The notes under the pieces are model-generated. The model made no database searches, was not told where the DNA came from, and saw only the letters and a list, made by a program, of their open reading frames with translations. This document shows positions 39,164-50,566 of a stretch of 64,000 nucleotides of DNA, piece by piece (position 1 is the stretch's first letter; every line of letters starts with the position of its first letter). Where the stretch lies: contig NZ_CP011971.1 of the NCBI RefSeq assembly GCF_001579945.1, positions 1,762,001 to 1,826,000 on the forward strand, given 5' to 3'. The position numbers and the translations under genes are program-made. The DNA is from Steroidobacter denitrificans (GTDB taxonomy: Bacteria > Pseudomonadota > Gammaproteobacteria > Steroidobacterales > Steroidobacteraceae).

Positions 39164-39850
39164 TCAAGCCGCACTCTCGCGCTGCAGGGCAAAGCGATAG
39201 CCGCGGCCACGCAAAGTCTCGATGGGCTTGATCGTATCGTCGGGATCGAGCTTGCGCCGCAGGCGGCCGATGAACACTTCGATGGTATTGCTGTCGCGAT
39301 CGAAATCCTGGGCATACAGACGCTCGGTGAGCTCGGCCTTGGAAATGACCTCGCCAGCCCGATGGATCAAGTATTCCAGGATCCGGTACTCGAAGCTGGT
39401 GAGCTCGACCTTGAGGTCCCGGACCGTGACATCCTGGGTCCGGGGATCCAGTGCCACCGGCCCGCAGCGCAATACCGGCTGCGCCCAGCCGCCGGAACGG
39501 CGCAACAGCGCCTGCATCCGCGCCAGCAGTTCCTCGAAATGAAACGGCTTGACAAGGTAGTCGTCAGCGCCCGCCTGCAGACCCTCCACCTTGTCCTGCC
39601 AGCGGTCGCGCGCAGTAAGGATCAGGATCGGATACGTTTTGGATCCTTCGCGCAGCTTGCGGATCAGTTCCAGGCCCGGCAGCTTCGGCAACCCCAGGTC
39701 GATGATGGCCAGATCCAGCGAGTATTCCCGACCGTAGTACAAGCCCTCCTCGCCATCGGCTGCGGCATCCACATTGAAACCGGCTTCCCGGAGCTGCCGG
39801 ACGATCGATTCGCGCAGTATGGTTTCGTCTTCGACGATCAGGATACGCAT
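39164..39850 (-). CDS. PhoP-like response regulator (OmpR family)
   Basis: Two-component regulator (228 aa): receiver domain at residues 1-115 with acidic pocket VEDE, phospho-Asp in AIIDLGLPKLPG and Lys in DDYLVKPF, and a winged-helix DNA-binding domain from about 130 (SFEYRILEYLIHRAGEVISK, NTIEVFIGRLRRKL, LRGRGYRFAL). It pairs with the kinase downstream and is preceded by PepSY and glycine-zipper envelope genes, a context typical of PhoP/PhoQ envelope-stress or Mg2+ sensing. Confidence 0.94.
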   Translation of the reverse strand: MRILIVEDETILRESIVRQLREAGFNVDAAADGEEGLYYGREYSLDLAIIDLGLPKLPGLELIRKLREGSKTYPILILTARDRWQDKVEGLQAGADDYLVKPFHFEELLARMQALLRRSGGWAQPVLRCGPVALDPRTQDVTVRDLKVELTSFEYRILEYLIHRAGEVISKAELTERLYAQDFDRDSNTIEVFIGRLRRKLDPDDTIKPIETLRGRGYRFALQRESAA

Positions 39851-39874
39851 GGGGTCAATACCGATCGGAGCGGA

Positions 39875-40180
39875 TCAGTTCATGTCGCCGGAATCGGCGT
39901 CCACATACACGGTCCAGACCTTGCCTTCGCTGTTGAGCAGGCGAATCTGGTGCATCCGCCGGTTGCCGCTGCGCACGGTTTCAGCCCGAACCGCCTTGGC
40001 ATGATAACGTCGCTGCGCCATACGTACCGCCTGGTCCAGGGATACCTCGGAGGATTCACGCGCCTCGTGGCGCGGCCGCCGATCGAGCAGTTCCTGCGCG
40101 TGCGCGGATGCGATACCCCATAGCGCACATGCTGTCATCAGGGTCAGCAGGGTTGCTGGAAATGGCCGGCCAATGTGCAT
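39875..40180 (-). CDS. Secreted PepSY-domain protein
   Basis: Small exported protein (101 aa) with a signal peptide (LTLMTACALWGIASAHA) and a PepSY domain (SLDQAVRMAQRRYHAKAV, VWTVYVDADSGDMN). PepSY proteins are often periplasmic inhibitors or ligands and are frequently linked to PhoPQ-type systems. The ATG at 40180 is chosen because the signal sequence follows directly; the frame is open 48 codons earlier. It precedes the response regulator by 24 bases. Confidence 0.85.
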   Translation of the reverse strand: MHIGRPFPATLLTLMTACALWGIASAHAQELLDRRPRHEARESSEVSLDQAVRMAQRRYHAKAVRAETVRSGNRRMHQIRLLNSEGKVWTVYVDADSGDMN

Positions 40181-40241
40181 GGGGCTCGTAGTGTACGTGC
40201 GACGAGGCGTGACTTCACGCCTCGAGGTGCAATCGGCCGTA

Positions 40242-40832
40242 TCAAGGTGCCGGAACGACCGACACGCGCACCCGAATGCGGTCGCCCGGATCGTAGGGCA
40301 TCTGGGTATCGTACTCGCGGCCATCGACCCGATAGCTCACCCGGTAGCCTTCGATGCGCTCCTGATACTCCTGTCGATAGCTCACTTCGCAGCGCTGTAC
40401 GACTTCCTCGCGCACACCCGCAGGATAGCGCTTTGCCGCGCTGTCATAGCCCACACCGGCGCCGATCGCGGCGCCCGCTACGGTCGCCGCGTCACGGCCG
40501 CGCCCGCTGCCGAACTGGTGCCCGATGACGCCGCCGATGATGCTGCCCAGCAAGGTGCGTCCCCCTACCGCGGGATCGGAAATATGCGCGCGCGACTCCA
40601 CATACCGCGCCTCATCCCAACACTCGCGCCGCGGCGTATCGACGCGCACCTGGCGAATGATGGGTTCCACGCGCGTCACCGGCGCGTACTGATAAGTCCC
40701 TTGGGAGGGTTGAGAGGAAACAGTATGGCGCGAATTCGCCCAGGACGGCGAGGCTGCCAGCGCCGAACCGATCATGCCGGCAACGCCCGCTGCGACCGCC
40801 AGGATCTGCACCGTGCTCTGTTTGTTGCGCAT
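40242..40832 (-). CDS. Glycine-zipper 2TM domain envelope protein
   Basis: Exported protein (196 aa) with signal sequence (VQILAVAAGVAGMIGSALAASP), a central glycine zipper (TLLGSIIGGVIGHQFGSGRG, AGAAIGAGVGYD), and a C-terminal domain YRVSYRVDGREYDTQMPYDPG found in SlyB/YgdR-like outer-membrane proteins. GGAGAG precedes the ATG at 40832. It is the first gene of a unit with the PepSY protein and the PhoPQ-like pair. Confidence 0.85.
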   Translation of the reverse strand: MRNKQSTVQILAVAAGVAGMIGSALAASPSWANSRHTVSSQPSQGTYQYAPVTRVEPIIRQVRVDTPRRECWDEARYVESRAHISDPAVGGRTLLGSIIGGVIGHQFGSGRGRDAATVAGAAIGAGVGYDSAAKRYPAGVREEVVQRCEVSYRQEYQERIEGYRVSYRVDGREYDTQMPYDPGDRIRVRVSVVPAP

Positions 40833-40987
40833 TTTCGTTCTCTCCAAGCCCGAACAGGATTCTTGCCGCATTCGGCACGGACATTTCCGAGCCTGGGAGA
40901 CAGGGTAGAGGTCGAGGTCTGAATGAAGCCTGAACTGTCCCGGACATGGGGCTCCGGCGGTCGCGAACACTACGCACAAGGCATTGC

Positions 40988-41228
40988 GGACAATCCCCCC
41001 CGCTCATGGCTTGCTCCAGCGATGCATTTGCCTTTCGATGCTTCGCCGGGAGGAAGCCGGAGACGTTACGGACAATCCCCCCGCTCATGGCCTGCTCCAA
41101 GGATGCATTTGCCTTTCGATGCTTCGCCGGGAGGAAGCCGGAGACGTTACGGACAATCCCCCCGCTCATGGCCTGCTCCAAGGATGCATTTGCCTTTTGA
41201 TGCATCGTTGGAGCAGGCCATGAGCGGG
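40988..41228. repeat. 81/82-bp tandem repeat array (2 full copies and a part) ending in a long palindrome
   Basis: The unit starting GGACAATCCCCC occurs at 40988, 41070 and 41151 (82- and 81-base steps). The second and third copies are identical over the shared part; the first differs at a few positions and has one extra C. The unit carries the core CCGCTCATGGCCTGCTCCAA. The third copy turns into its own inverted copy after about 40 bases. Confidence 0.9.
41161..41228. repeat. 29-bp-arm inverted repeat closing the 81-bp array
   Basis: Bases 41161-41181 pair perfectly with 41208-41228 (21 bp); after one mismatch GATGCAT/ATGCATC adds seven more, leaving a 10-base loop. It looks like a REP/BIME-type element and would form a strong hairpin in RNA from either strand. 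Confidence 0.88.
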
Positions 41229-41271
41229 AGGGCCAACCCCTGGATGACTCTCAGCAGCCATGCGACAGGCT

Positions 41272-42093
41272 TCAATGTCCCAGCCGCTTGCCCTCCTCCC
41301 ACAATGCATCCATCTCCTCCAGGCTGGCGTCCTGCAGACTGCGCCCGCGCTCCCGAAGCCGCCGTTCCACATGCCGGAAGCGGCGCTCGAACTTGGCGTT
41401 CGTGCCGCGCAGGGACGTCTCGGGATCGATCTGCAGATAGCGGCAGACATTGACCAGGCAAAACAATACATCACCGATCTCCGCGGCGATCGCCTCGGGA
41501 TCCGCGCCGCGTGCCAGCTCCGCACGCATTTCGGCGATTTCCTCATCCAGCTTGTCCAACGCACCGGCGACATCCGGCCACTGAAAACCGGCCTGTGCGG
41601 CACGCCGGCCAAGTTTTGCAGCACGCGTCAGTGATGGCAGGGCCAGCGGCACGTCCGACAGCAGGCTTGCCGCATCGCTTCCGGAACCGTCAGCAACGCC
41701 GCTCGCCGAATGCCCGCCGCGGGGGGCGCGCTCACGCTGCTTGATCTGTTCCCAGGCAAGGTTCTGTTGCGCAACTGTATCGATCCGTTCATTCCCGAAA
41801 ACATGCGGATGACGTCTTTGCATCTTTTCACAGATTCCTGCGACGACCTCCTCGAAGCCGAAGATTCCCTGCTCCTGTGCGATTTGCGCATGGAAGACGA
41901 TCTGGAACAACAAATCTCCCAGTTCCTCGCGCAAACCCTGCAGGTCATTGCGCTCGATCGCATCGACGACTTCGTAGGCCTCCTCGATCGTGTAGGGCGC
42001 GACGCTGCGAAAATCCTGTTCCAAATCCCATGGACAGCCCCGCTGCGGATCACGCAGCAGCGCCATGATATTCAGCAAACGTTCGATCGACAT
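41272..42093 (-). CDS. mazG: Nucleoside triphosphate pyrophosphohydrolase MazG
   Basis: House-cleaning enzyme (273 aa) that hydrolyses NTPs and dNTPs to monophosphates. Two MazG domains are seen: the N-terminal with CPWDLEQDFRSVAPYTIEEAYEV and EELGDLLFQIVFHA, and the C-terminal with KLDEEIAEMRAEL and EIGDVLFCLVNVCR. The linker is Gly/Ser-rich and longer than usual. It lies 47 bases downstream of the Nudix gene on the same strand. Confidence 0.94.
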   Translation of the reverse strand: MSIERLLNIMALLRDPQRGCPWDLEQDFRSVAPYTIEEAYEVVDAIERNDLQGLREELGDLLFQIVFHAQIAQEQGIFGFEEVVAGICEKMQRRHPHVFGNERIDTVAQQNLAWEQIKQRERAPRGGHSASGVADGSGSDAASLLSDVPLALPSLTRAAKLGRRAAQAGFQWPDVAGALDKLDEEIAEMRAELARGADPEAIAAEIGDVLFCLVNVCRYLQIDPETSLRGTNAKFERRFRHVERRLRERGRSLQDASLEEMDALWEEGKRLGH

Positions 42094-42140
42094 GCGAATC
42101 CCGCCTCTTGCGATGCATTGCCAAGGTTCGCCAATCCCGC

Positions 42141-42797
42141 TTAGCGCAGCAGCTGATACAACTCCATCAGCATGCCCGCGGTCGCTCCCCAGATACGATG
42201 CCCGCGGTAGGGAATGTCATGTACCTGCAGGCGAAGTTCACCGAGCATACGTTCCTGCGTGTGATGGTTGCGACTATCCATGATGTGCTCCAAGGGCACT
42301 TCGAAGGTCGATTCCACTTCGTGGTGATCGATATTCAGGGTGAACCCGGGCCGTACGAAGGCAACCACCGGCGTGACCCAAAAGCCGGTGAACACCGGTT
42401 GCGGATCCAGGTAGCCTGCAATCGTAATGTGCTCGCGTGCCAACCCGATCTCCTCCTCCGTTTCGCGCAACGCTGCCGCCAGCGCTCCGTCATCCCCGGG
42501 CTCGATGCGCCCGCCAGGAAAACTGATCTGTCCGGGATGATTCTTCAAATGCGCGGCGCGCTGAGTGAGCAGTATCGACAGCCCGTCCGGATGATCGATG
42601 ATGGGCACCAGGACCGCGGCAGCCACGGGTGGCGATAAATAGTATTGTCGCAGGACGGCGGCGGCCCCAGCGAACAATTCAGCCGGCGGCGCCGTGCCGG
42701 AACCCGTGAGAGGGCGGGTATCTTTCAGCCGTTCCTGGATCAGGTACCGCAGCGCGCTGCGGCGCGCGAGTACGGCGCTCGTCGGCAGAGTCTTCAC
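42141..42797 (-). CDS. CoA pyrophosphatase-like Nudix hydrolase
   Basis: Nudix enzyme (218 aa) likely to split coenzyme A derivatives (NudL/YeaB type). The motif ISFPGGRIEPGDDGALAAALRETEEEIGL has the RE-EE-G catalytic core with Asp in place of the first Glu, and the preceding LTQRAAHLKNHPGQ matches the UPF0035 CoA-binding signature (LTKRS-L--H-GQ). It lies 6 bases after fumC and upstream of mazG, so three metabolic house-cleaning genes share one transcript. Confidence 0.88.
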   Translation of the reverse strand: MKTLPTSAVLARRSALRYLIQERLKDTRPLTGSGTAPPAELFAGAAAVLRQYYLSPPVAAAVLVPIIDHPDGLSILLTQRAAHLKNHPGQISFPGGRIEPGDDGALAAALRETEEEIGLAREHITIAGYLDPQPVFTGFWVTPVVAFVRPGFTLNIDHHEVESTFEVPLEHIMDSRNHHTQERMLGELRLQVHDIPYRGHRIWGATAGMLMELYQLLR

Positions 42798-42803
42798 AAG
42801 ACC

Positions 42804-44246
<1,443 letters not shown>

Positions 44247-44592
44247 TTAGGACGAGACCCCGCCGGGCGCACTGGCCGGGCTCACTGGCCGGACGCGCAG
44301 TGAAATCACTCCACAGTATCGCCTATCCGGGATCCTCGGGCGTATCCGGCTCGGGGTATATCAACCACCTGGCGTACCGGACGCTTCGGCGCTACCGGAT
44401 GCCCCCGGCGTATACCCGGCACCTCGGCGGATCGAATGCCTCGGATGCCGCCGGAACCCCCGGATGCTACCGGATCCCTAGGTGTTTGCGGGAACGCCGC
44501 CGGGTCCGGCGGCGCTTCAAAAAGATCTCGGGATGTTTTCGCCGCGGGCCTCATCGATAATGCCCGGCTCTACCGTCACGGCGACCCCTTGC
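44247..44592. other. Intergenic between fumC and purB
   Basis: Divergent promoter region of fumC and purB. It is GC-rich, with loose repetitions of CGGAT and CACTGGCCGG that form no regular unit. No promoter or gene could be supported. Confidence 0.4.
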
Positions 44593-45960
44593 ATGAACCA
44601 TAGCTCCCTGAACGCGATTTCCCCCATCGATGGCCGCTACGCTGAAAAAGCCGCCGAACTGCGCCCGCTGTTCAGCGAGCGAGGACTCATCCGTCAGCGC
44701 GTGCGTGTCGAGGCATTGTGGCTCAAGGCGCTGAGCGCCGATGGCGGCCTCCCGGAACTGGGTGGCCTGCCCGCCGAGGCGCTCGCCGTCCTGGATGCGC
44801 TGGCTGCCGAGTTCACGGAGGACGATGCCGCTGAGGTCAAGCGTATCGAGCGCGAAACCAACCACGACGTCAAGGCCGTCGAATATTTTGTGAAAAACCG
44901 CCTGGATGCGGTGCCCGCCTGGCGTACACGGCGCGAGTTCGTGCATTTCGCCTGCACGTCCGAGGACATCAACAATCTCAGTTATGCGCTGATGCTCAAG
45001 GAGGCTCGCGACCAGGTACTGCTGCCGCGGCTGGACGCGCTGATCGGACAGTTGCGCGCCCTGGCACATGCGCATGCCGCCCTGCCGATGATGTCGCGCA
45101 CCCACGGCCAACCCGCCACGCCGACCACTCTGGGCAAGGAGATCGCCAATTTCACCTTCCGGCTGCGCGAGCAGCGCAACCGCTTTGGCGCGGTTGCCAT
45201 CGCCGGCAAGATCAACGGTGCGGTGGGTAATTTCAATGCGCACCTGGTCGCCTATGCCCAGACCGACTGGCCGCATCTGGGGCGGTGTTTCGTGGAATCC
45301 CTGGATCTGCATTGGAATCCCTACACGACCCAGATCGAACCGCACGACTGGATGGCGGAATACTTCGATGCACTGGCGCGTATCAACACCGTGATGATCG
45401 ATATGTGCCGCGATCTGTGGAGTTACATTTCCCTCGGCTATTTCCGCCAGCGCACGCTGGCCGGTGAAGTGGGCTCCTCGACGATGCCTCACAAGGTCAA
45501 CCCTATCGACTTCGAGAACGGCGAAGGCAACCTCGGCCTGTCCAATGCACTGCTGCGCTTCCTGGCGGACAAGCTGCCGGTATCGCGCTGGCAGCGCGAC
45601 CTGACCGATTCCACCGTGCTGCGTAACGTCGGCGTGGCCGTCAGCCACGCGCTGATCGCCTGGCGCTCCATCGAGCGCGGCCTGGAGCGGATCGATGTGG
45701 ATGCAGCCTGCCTCGCCGCGGACCTCGAGGCCAACTGGGAACTGCTGGCCGAACCGATCCAGACGGTGATGCGCCGCTACGGAGTCGAAAATGCCTATGA
45801 ACAGCTCAAAATCCTGACCCGCGGCCAGCGTGTCGATGCCGAGACTCTGCACGGTTTCATCGCCTCCCTGGCGATTCCCGAGCACGCCCGGCGGGATCTG
45901 CTTGAACTTTCACCGGCCCGGTACGTTGGGCTTGCAGAACGATTCGCCCGTGAAGTTTAA
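44593..45960 (+). CDS. purB: Adenylosuccinate lyase
   Basis: Purine synthesis enzyme (455 aa) that releases fumarate from SAICAR and from adenylosuccinate. It starts NAISPIDGRYAEKAAELRP, typical of the E. coli-type PurB, and carries ERETNHDVKAVEYF, SRTHGQPATPTTLGKE and the lyase signature GSSTMPHKVNPIDFEN. The ATG at 44593 is chosen because similarity starts there; the frame is open 37 codons upstream. It lies head to head with fumC and upstream of nudJ-mnmA. Confidence 0.97.
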   Translation: MNHSSLNAISPIDGRYAEKAAELRPLFSERGLIRQRVRVEALWLKALSADGGLPELGGLPAEALAVLDALAAEFTEDDAAEVKRIERETNHDVKAVEYFVKNRLDAVPAWRTRREFVHFACTSEDINNLSYALMLKEARDQVLLPRLDALIGQLRALAHAHAALPMMSRTHGQPATPTTLGKEIANFTFRLREQRNRFGAVAIAGKINGAVGNFNAHLVAYAQTDWPHLGRCFVESLDLHWNPYTTQIEPHDWMAEYFDALARINTVMIDMCRDLWSYISLGYFRQRTLAGEVGSSTMPHKVNPIDFENGEGNLGLSNALLRFLADKLPVSRWQRDLTDSTVLRNVGVAVSHALIAWRSIERGLERIDVDAACLAADLEANWELLAEPIQTVMRRYGVENAYEQLKILTRGQRVDAETLHGFIASLAIPEHARRDLLELSPARYVGLAERFAREV

Positions 45961-46019
45961 AGGTAAAAACCCGGGATGAAGTCACAACCCACTGTAAAAG
46001 CGGAAGTTATACTAATTGC

Positions 46020-46535
46020 ATGAGTATCAGGCCCGAGCTGACCGTCGCCGCCGTCGTGGAACGCAACGGCCAATTCCTGCTGGTCGAAGAGCGTGTCGGC
46101 AATCGCATGGTCTTCAATCAGCCGGCCGGCCATGTGGAGCGGGGGGAAACCTTCCTGAACGCCGTGGTGCGCGAAACGCTCGAGGAAACCGCCTGGGAAT
46201 TCCACCCCGAGGCGCTCATCGGTATCTACCTGTGGGAACAGCCGGAACGCCAGCGCAGCTTTCTGCGTGCCACGTTCTGCGGGCAGGTGAGCGGCCACGA
46301 TCCCGCCCGGCCGCTGGATCGAGGCATCGAGCGGGCGGTATGGATGAGCCGCGCGCAGATCGTCCGCCAGGCCACGCGTCTGCGCAGCCCGATGGTGTTG
46401 CGCGGCATCGATGATTACCTCGAAGGTACGCGCTACCCCATGGAGATCCTGAAACAGGTGCTCCAGGACGCGCGCGTCCTGAGCACGCGCGAACTGCGCA
46501 CCTGCGAGCACCCTGCGCTCAACCCGCTGCCCTGA
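46020..46535 (+). CDS. nudJ: Phosphatase NudJ (Nudix family)
   Basis: Nudix hydrolase (171 aa) with motif GHVERGETFLNAVVRETLEETAWEF, which contains all Nudix residues. E. coli NudJ acts on thiamine pyrimidine pyrophosphate and nucleotides. The order purB - nudJ - mnmA on one strand supports the call, since nudJ and mnmA are neighbours in many gammaproteobacteria (hflD is absent here). The ATG lacks a close ribosome site, and TATACT lies only 6 bases upstream, so a leaderless message is possible. Confidence 0.9.
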   Translation: MSIRPELTVAAVVERNGQFLLVEERVGNRMVFNQPAGHVERGETFLNAVVRETLEETAWEFHPEALIGIYLWEQPERQRSFLRATFCGQVSGHDPARPLDRGIERAVWMSRAQIVRQATRLRSPMVLRGIDDYLEGTRYPMEILKQVLQDARVLSTRELRTCEHPALNPLP

Positions 46536-46565
46536 CGGGCGTCCTTACATGCCTGCCGCGCACTC

Positions 46566-47714
46566 ATGACCGCTCCGTTGGTGATCGTCGGCATGTCCGG
46601 CGGCGTCGATTCCAGCGTCGCTGCCTGGCTATTGCAGCAACAGGGCTATGCGGTCCAGGGGTTGTTCATGAGCAACTGGGACGAGGACGAGGATGGTTAC
46701 TGCACGGCCGCGCAGGACTTCCAGGATGCCCGCGAGGTATGCGAACGGCTGGGTATCGTGCTGCACAAGGTCAGCTTCGCGGGCGAATACCGCGAACGCG
46801 TCTTTGCGCATTTTCTCGCCGAATATCAGGCCGGTCGCACGCCTAATCCGGATGTCTTGTGCAACCGGGAGATCAAGTTCGGCGTGTGCTTCGAGTATGC
46901 TCGCCGCCTGGGTGCCGAGCGGGTCGCCACCGGGCATTACGCTCGCGTGGAGCACGTGCCGGCGGGTGTGCGTCTACTCAAGGGCATCGACACCGACAAG
47001 GACCAGAGCTATTTCTTGCACGGCATCGACGCCGCCGCGCTGGCGCATACGCTGTTCCCCCTGGGCGGCCTGCGCAAGCGCGAGGTTCGCCGTTTGGCGC
47101 TGGAACAGGCGCTGCCGGTCTTCGACAAAAAAGACAGCACCGGCATCTGTTTTATCGGTGAGCGGCCCTTCGCCGAGTTTCTGCAACGCTACCTGCCAGC
47201 CCAGCCAGGGGAAATCCGCACGCTTGACGGCCGCCGGCTCGGCGAGCATCGCGGCCTGATGTATTACACCCTCGGCCAGCGCCAGGGCCTGCGCATCGGG
47301 GGACGCCGCGATGCCGGGGAATTGCCTTGGTATGTCGCGGCCAAGGATGTGGCCGGCAACGTGCTGATCGTCGTACAGGGGCATGATCATCCCGCCTTGC
47401 TATGCAGCGAGGCGCGGGTCGCCCGGCTGACCTGGATCGCCGGGGCAGCGCCGGCCGAGCGTTTTCGCTGCGGCGTCAAGGTGCGCTACCGGCAGCCGGA
47501 TCAGCCCTGCACGGTGGAAATCGCACCAAACGGCGGCGCATATATCGCTTTCGATATGCCGCAGCGCGCGGTAACTCCCGGACAATATGCGGTTTTTTAT
47601 GATGCAGACGTATGTCTGGGGGGCGGCGTGATCGAATCTGCCGGCCCATGCGCCGGCCAAGGACCGGGGACGCGCCAGGGCCTGCCTGAGGGGGCTTTTG
47701 CATGCCACCCCTGA
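46566..47714 (+). CDS. mnmA: tRNA-specific 2-thiouridylase MnmA
   Basis: Adds sulfur to U34 of tRNA-Lys, -Glu and -Gln (382 aa). The PP-loop [27 protein letters not shown], the first catalytic Cys in [13 protein letters not shown] and the second in [13 protein letters not shown] are all present, with the C-terminal barrel after about residue 290. The last about 15 residues (after VIESAG) are an Ala/Gly-rich tail. It starts 30 bases after nudJ. Confidence 0.97.
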   Translation: MTAPLVIVGMSGGVDSSVAAWLLQQQGYAVQGLFMSNWDEDEDGYCTAAQDFQDAREVCERLGIVLHKVSFAGEYRERVFAHFLAEYQAGRTPNPDVLCNREIKFGVCFEYARRLGAERVATGHYARVEHVPAGVRLLKGIDTDKDQSYFLHGIDAAALAHTLFPLGGLRKREVRRLALEQALPVFDKKDSTGICFIGERPFAEFLQRYLPAQPGEIRTLDGRRLGEHRGLMYYTLGQRQGLRIGGRRDAGELPWYVAAKDVAGNVLIVVQGHDHPALLCSEARVARLTWIAGAAPAERFRCGVKVRYRQPDQPCTVEIAPNGGAYIAFDMPQRAVTPGQYAVFYDADVCLGGGVIESAGPCAGQGPGTRQGLPEGAFACHP

Positions 47715-47733
47715 ACTGAGCCGCCGAAGCCGC

Positions 47734-47773
47734 TATAATCCGCGCCGCTTTAGTACACTGGTTAGTACATTGG
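47734..47773 (+). promoter_or_regulatory. acnA promoter -10 and tandem 12-bp repeat
   Basis: A perfect -10 TATAAT (47734-47739) is followed, about where transcription would start, by two head-to-tail copies of TTAGTACAYTGG (47750-47761 and 47762-47773). The -35 is poor. The repeats would fall at the 5' end of the acnA message or in an operator. Confidence 0.5.
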
Positions 47774-47826
47774 GCCCGCCGAAGGCAACCTGGCGCTGCG
47801 CCCCCTAATTTCCTCTCGGAGGACGC

Positions 47827-50517
47827 ATGAAAGACTCGTTCAAGGCGCGCACGACGCTCGCTTGCGGCAGCGGCAACCTGGAAATCTTCAGTCTGACCGC
47901 ATTGCAGGACCGCAATGTCGGCCGCCTGCCTTTTTCGCTGAAGATCCTGCTCGAGAACCTGCTGCGCTTCGAGGACGGCGTCAATGTTACACGCGCCGAT
48001 ATCGAGGCCCTGCTGAGCTGGGATCCCAAGGCGGCGCCCGCCTACGAAATTTCATTCTCTCCCAGCCGGGTGATCATGCAGGACTTCACCGGCGTGCCGG
48101 CCGTGGTCGACCTGGCCGCGATGCGCGAGGCCATGACCCGGCTCGGTGGTAATCCCGATGAAATCAATCCTCTGTCGCCCGCCGAACTGGTCATCGATCA
48201 TTCAGTACAAGTCGACGTCTATGGCACACCGGACTCGCTGGCCAAAAACAACGCCATCGAATTCGAGCGCAATGCCGAGCGTTACTCCTTCCTGCGCTGG
48301 GGCCAGGGCGCTTTCAGCAATTTCAAGGTCGTTCCGCCGAACACGGGTATCGTGCACCAGGTCAATATCGAGCATCTGGCGCGGGTGGTGTTCGATGTCG
48401 ATAAGAACGGCACCCGCCGGGCCTATCCCGATACCTTGGTCGGCACCGATTCGCACACCACGATGGTCAATGGCCTGGGCGTGCTGGGCTGGGGTGTGGG
48501 AGGCATCGAGGCCGAGGCAGTCATGCTGGGCCAGCCCATCACGATGCTCATTCCGCATGTGATCGGCGTCAAACTCACCGGCAGCCTGCCCGCCGGCACG
48601 ACGGCGACCGACCTGGTGCTCACCGTGACCGAAATGCTGCGCAAGAAGGGTGTGGTCGACAAGTTCGTGGAATTCTTCGGCGACGGCTTGGCGAGCCTGC
48701 CTCTGGCCGATCGCGCCACGATCGCCAACATGTCGCCCGAATTCGGCAGTACCTGCGCCATTTTCCCGATCGACAACGAAACTCTGCGCTATCTGGAATT
48801 GACCGGCCGCGGCGCCGAGCACATCGCGCTGGTGAAGGCTTATGCGCAACATCAGGGCTTGTGGCGCGAGAATGGCCAGCCGCAGGCGGACTATACCGAC
48901 GTGGTGGAGCTGAACCTGGATTCCGTCGAGTCTTCGCTGGCGGGTCCGAAGCGTCCGCAGGACCGCGTACCGCTGCGCACCGCAAAACCGATCTATCAGG
49001 CCGCACATGCGAAGATGGCCCAGGAGCGCAGCGCGAAGAACCCTGCCGCCACCGGCCAGGCCACCGTGAAAGGCGGACAGCCCTTCGAAGTGAAGGACGG
49101 CGCCGTACTGATCGCGGCGATCACAAGTTGTACAAACACGTCGAATCCGGCGGTGTTGGTCGCTGCCGGGCTGCTGGCGCGCAATGCACGCCGCCTGGGT
49201 CTGACGAGCAAGCCCTGGGTGAAAACCAGCATTGCGCCGGGATCGCGCGTAGTGACCGACTATCTGGAGAAGGCCGGCCTCACCGGGGATCTCGAGGCAC
49301 TGGGCTTCTACACCGTCGGCTACGGCTGTACCACTTGCATCGGCAATTCCGGTCCGCTCAAGCCGGAGATCAGCGAGGCCGTGCGGACCGCCGACCTCAT
49401 CGCCTGCTCTGTGCTCTCGGGCAACCGCAACTTCGAAGGCCGCGTGCATCCGGAAGTGAAAATGAACTTCCTGGCTTCCCCGCCCCTGGTCGTCGCCTAC
49501 GCGCTCGCCGGAACCCTCGAGTTGGACCTGACTCGCGAGCCGCTGGGCACCGGCAAGGACGGCAAGCCGGTCTATCTCAAGGACATCTGGCCGACGCAGG
49601 CGGAAATCCAGGAGGTGATCGCCAAATCGCTCGATGCAGCCATGTTCAAGCGCGGCTATTCGAGCGTGTTCGCAGGTGACGAACACTGGAACTCGATCAA
49701 GGTGCCGGCTGGCAAGATTTACGCCTGGGATGAAGCCTCGACCTACGTCAAGAATCCACCCTACTTCGTCGGCATGACCATGAAACCCGACCCGGTAGCG
49801 GACATCCGCAATGCGCGGGCGCTGGCTCTCCTGGGCGATTCGGTCACGACCGACCACATCTCGCCGGCGGGCAATATCGCCAAGACCAGCCCGGCGGCGC
49901 AATACCTGATGTCCCTGGGCGTACAGCCCAAGGACTTCAATTCCTACGGCTCGCGCCGCGGCAATCACGAAGTCATGATGCGCGGTACTTTCGCGAATAT
50001 TCGTCTGCGCAACGAACTGGCCCCGGGAACCGAAGGGGGTATCACGGTGCATGTGCCCAGCGGCGAGCAGATGAGCATCTATGACGCCGCCATGCGCTAC
50101 CGGCAGGAAGGCACGCCGCTGGTGATCCTGGCCGGCAAGGAATATGGCACGGGCTCCTCGCGCGACTGGGCCGCCAAGGGCACGATGCTGCTGGGCGTGA
50201 AGGCCGTCATCGCCGAAAGCTTCGAACGCATCCATCGCTCCAATCTGATCGGCATGGGTGTACTGCCGCTGCAGTTCAAGGATGGCCAGAGTGCGCAATC
50301 GCTCGGCCTTACCGGCAAGGAAACCTTCGAGATCATCGGCCTCAACGCGGGTGCCGCGAAGAAGGTGACCGTGGTTGCAACGCCTGCATCGGGTGCTGCG
50401 ATCAAATTCGAAGTGCTAGTGCGTATCGATACGCCCAAGGAACGCGAATACTTCCAGCACGGCGGCATTCTGCACTACGTGCTGCGCCAACTCGCCTCCT
50501 CCACCAAGGCCGCCTGA
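47827..50517 (+). CDS. acnA: Aconitate hydratase A
   Basis: TCA-cycle aconitase (896 aa) of the AcnA/IRP type. The cluster ligands lie in [10 protein letters not shown] and [12 protein letters not shown]; other motifs are [26 protein letters not shown], and [35 protein letters not shown] in the swivel domain (quoted in two parts: SRDWAAKGT and [16 protein letters not shown]). Length matches E. coli AcnA (891). AGGA precedes the ATG. A terminator follows its stop, and the mobile element begins directly after. Confidence 0.97.
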   Translation: MKDSFKARTTLACGSGNLEIFSLTALQDRNVGRLPFSLKILLENLLRFEDGVNVTRADIEALLSWDPKAAPAYEISFSPSRVIMQDFTGVPAVVDLAAMREAMTRLGGNPDEINPLSPAELVIDHSVQVDVYGTPDSLAKNNAIEFERNAERYSFLRWGQGAFSNFKVVPPNTGIVHQVNIEHLARVVFDVDKNGTRRAYPDTLVGTDSHTTMVNGLGVLGWGVGGIEAEAVMLGQPITMLIPHVIGVKLTGSLPAGTTATDLVLTVTEMLRKKGVVDKFVEFFGDGLASLPLADRATIANMSPEFGSTCAIFPIDNETLRYLELTGRGAEHIALVKAYAQHQGLWRENGQPQADYTDVVELNLDSVESSLAGPKRPQDRVPLRTAKPIYQAAHAKMAQERSAKNPAATGQATVKGGQPFEVKDGAVLIAAITSCTNTSNPAVLVAAGLLARNARRLGLTSKPWVKTSIAPGSRVVTDYLEKAGLTGDLEALGFYTVGYGCTTCIGNSGPLKPEISEAVRTADLIACSVLSGNRNFEGRVHPEVKMNFLASPPLVVAYALAGTLELDLTREPLGTGKDGKPVYLKDIWPTQAEIQEVIAKSLDAAMFKRGYSSVFAGDEHWNSIKVPAGKIYAWDEASTYVKNPPYFVGMTMKPDPVADIRNARALALLGDSVTTDHISPAGNIAKTSPAAQYLMSLGVQPKDFNSYGSRRGNHEVMMRGTFANIRLRNELAPGTEGGITVHVPSGEQMSIYDAAMRYRQEGTPLVILAGKEYGTGSSRDWAAKGTMLLGVKAVIAESFERIHRSNLIGMGVLPLQFKDGQSAQSLGLTGKETFEIIGLNAGAAKKVTVVATPASGAAIKFEVLVRIDTPKEREYFQHGGILHYVLRQLASSTKAA

Positions 50518-50533
50518 GCCGGCGGCGTGAGAT

Positions 50534-50566
50534 CCGGCGTCGGCGGGAACGCCGCCGCCGGATTTT
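50534..50566 (+). terminator. Rho-independent terminator of acnA
   Basis: CCGGCGTCGGCG and CGCCGCCGCCGG form a 12-bp stem with one mismatch and a GGAA tetraloop, followed by ATTTTC. It lies 16 bases after the acnA stop. Confidence 0.8.

Larger units (their letters stand above)
40833..41271. other. Repeat-filled intergenic region between mazG and the glycine-zipper gene
   Basis: About 240 of the 440 bases are the 81-bp repeat array and its terminal palindrome. The rest must hold the promoter of the glycine-zipper gene; none stands out. Confidence 0.6.

Noticed and set aside
40612-41205. Open frame encoding a 27-residue protein repeat (GFLPAKHRKANASLEQAMSG)
   Set aside because: It arises because the 81-bp DNA repeat is a multiple of three and free of stops on both strands. 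It overlaps the glycine-zipper gene in another frame and has no start signal.
40988-41228. 81-bp repeats as a CRISPR array
   Set aside because: The copies are contiguous without unique spacers, and no cas genes are near.
48202-50298. 698-codon open frame antisense to acnA
   Set aside because: Shadow of the aconitase gene; no recognisable motif and no ribosome site.
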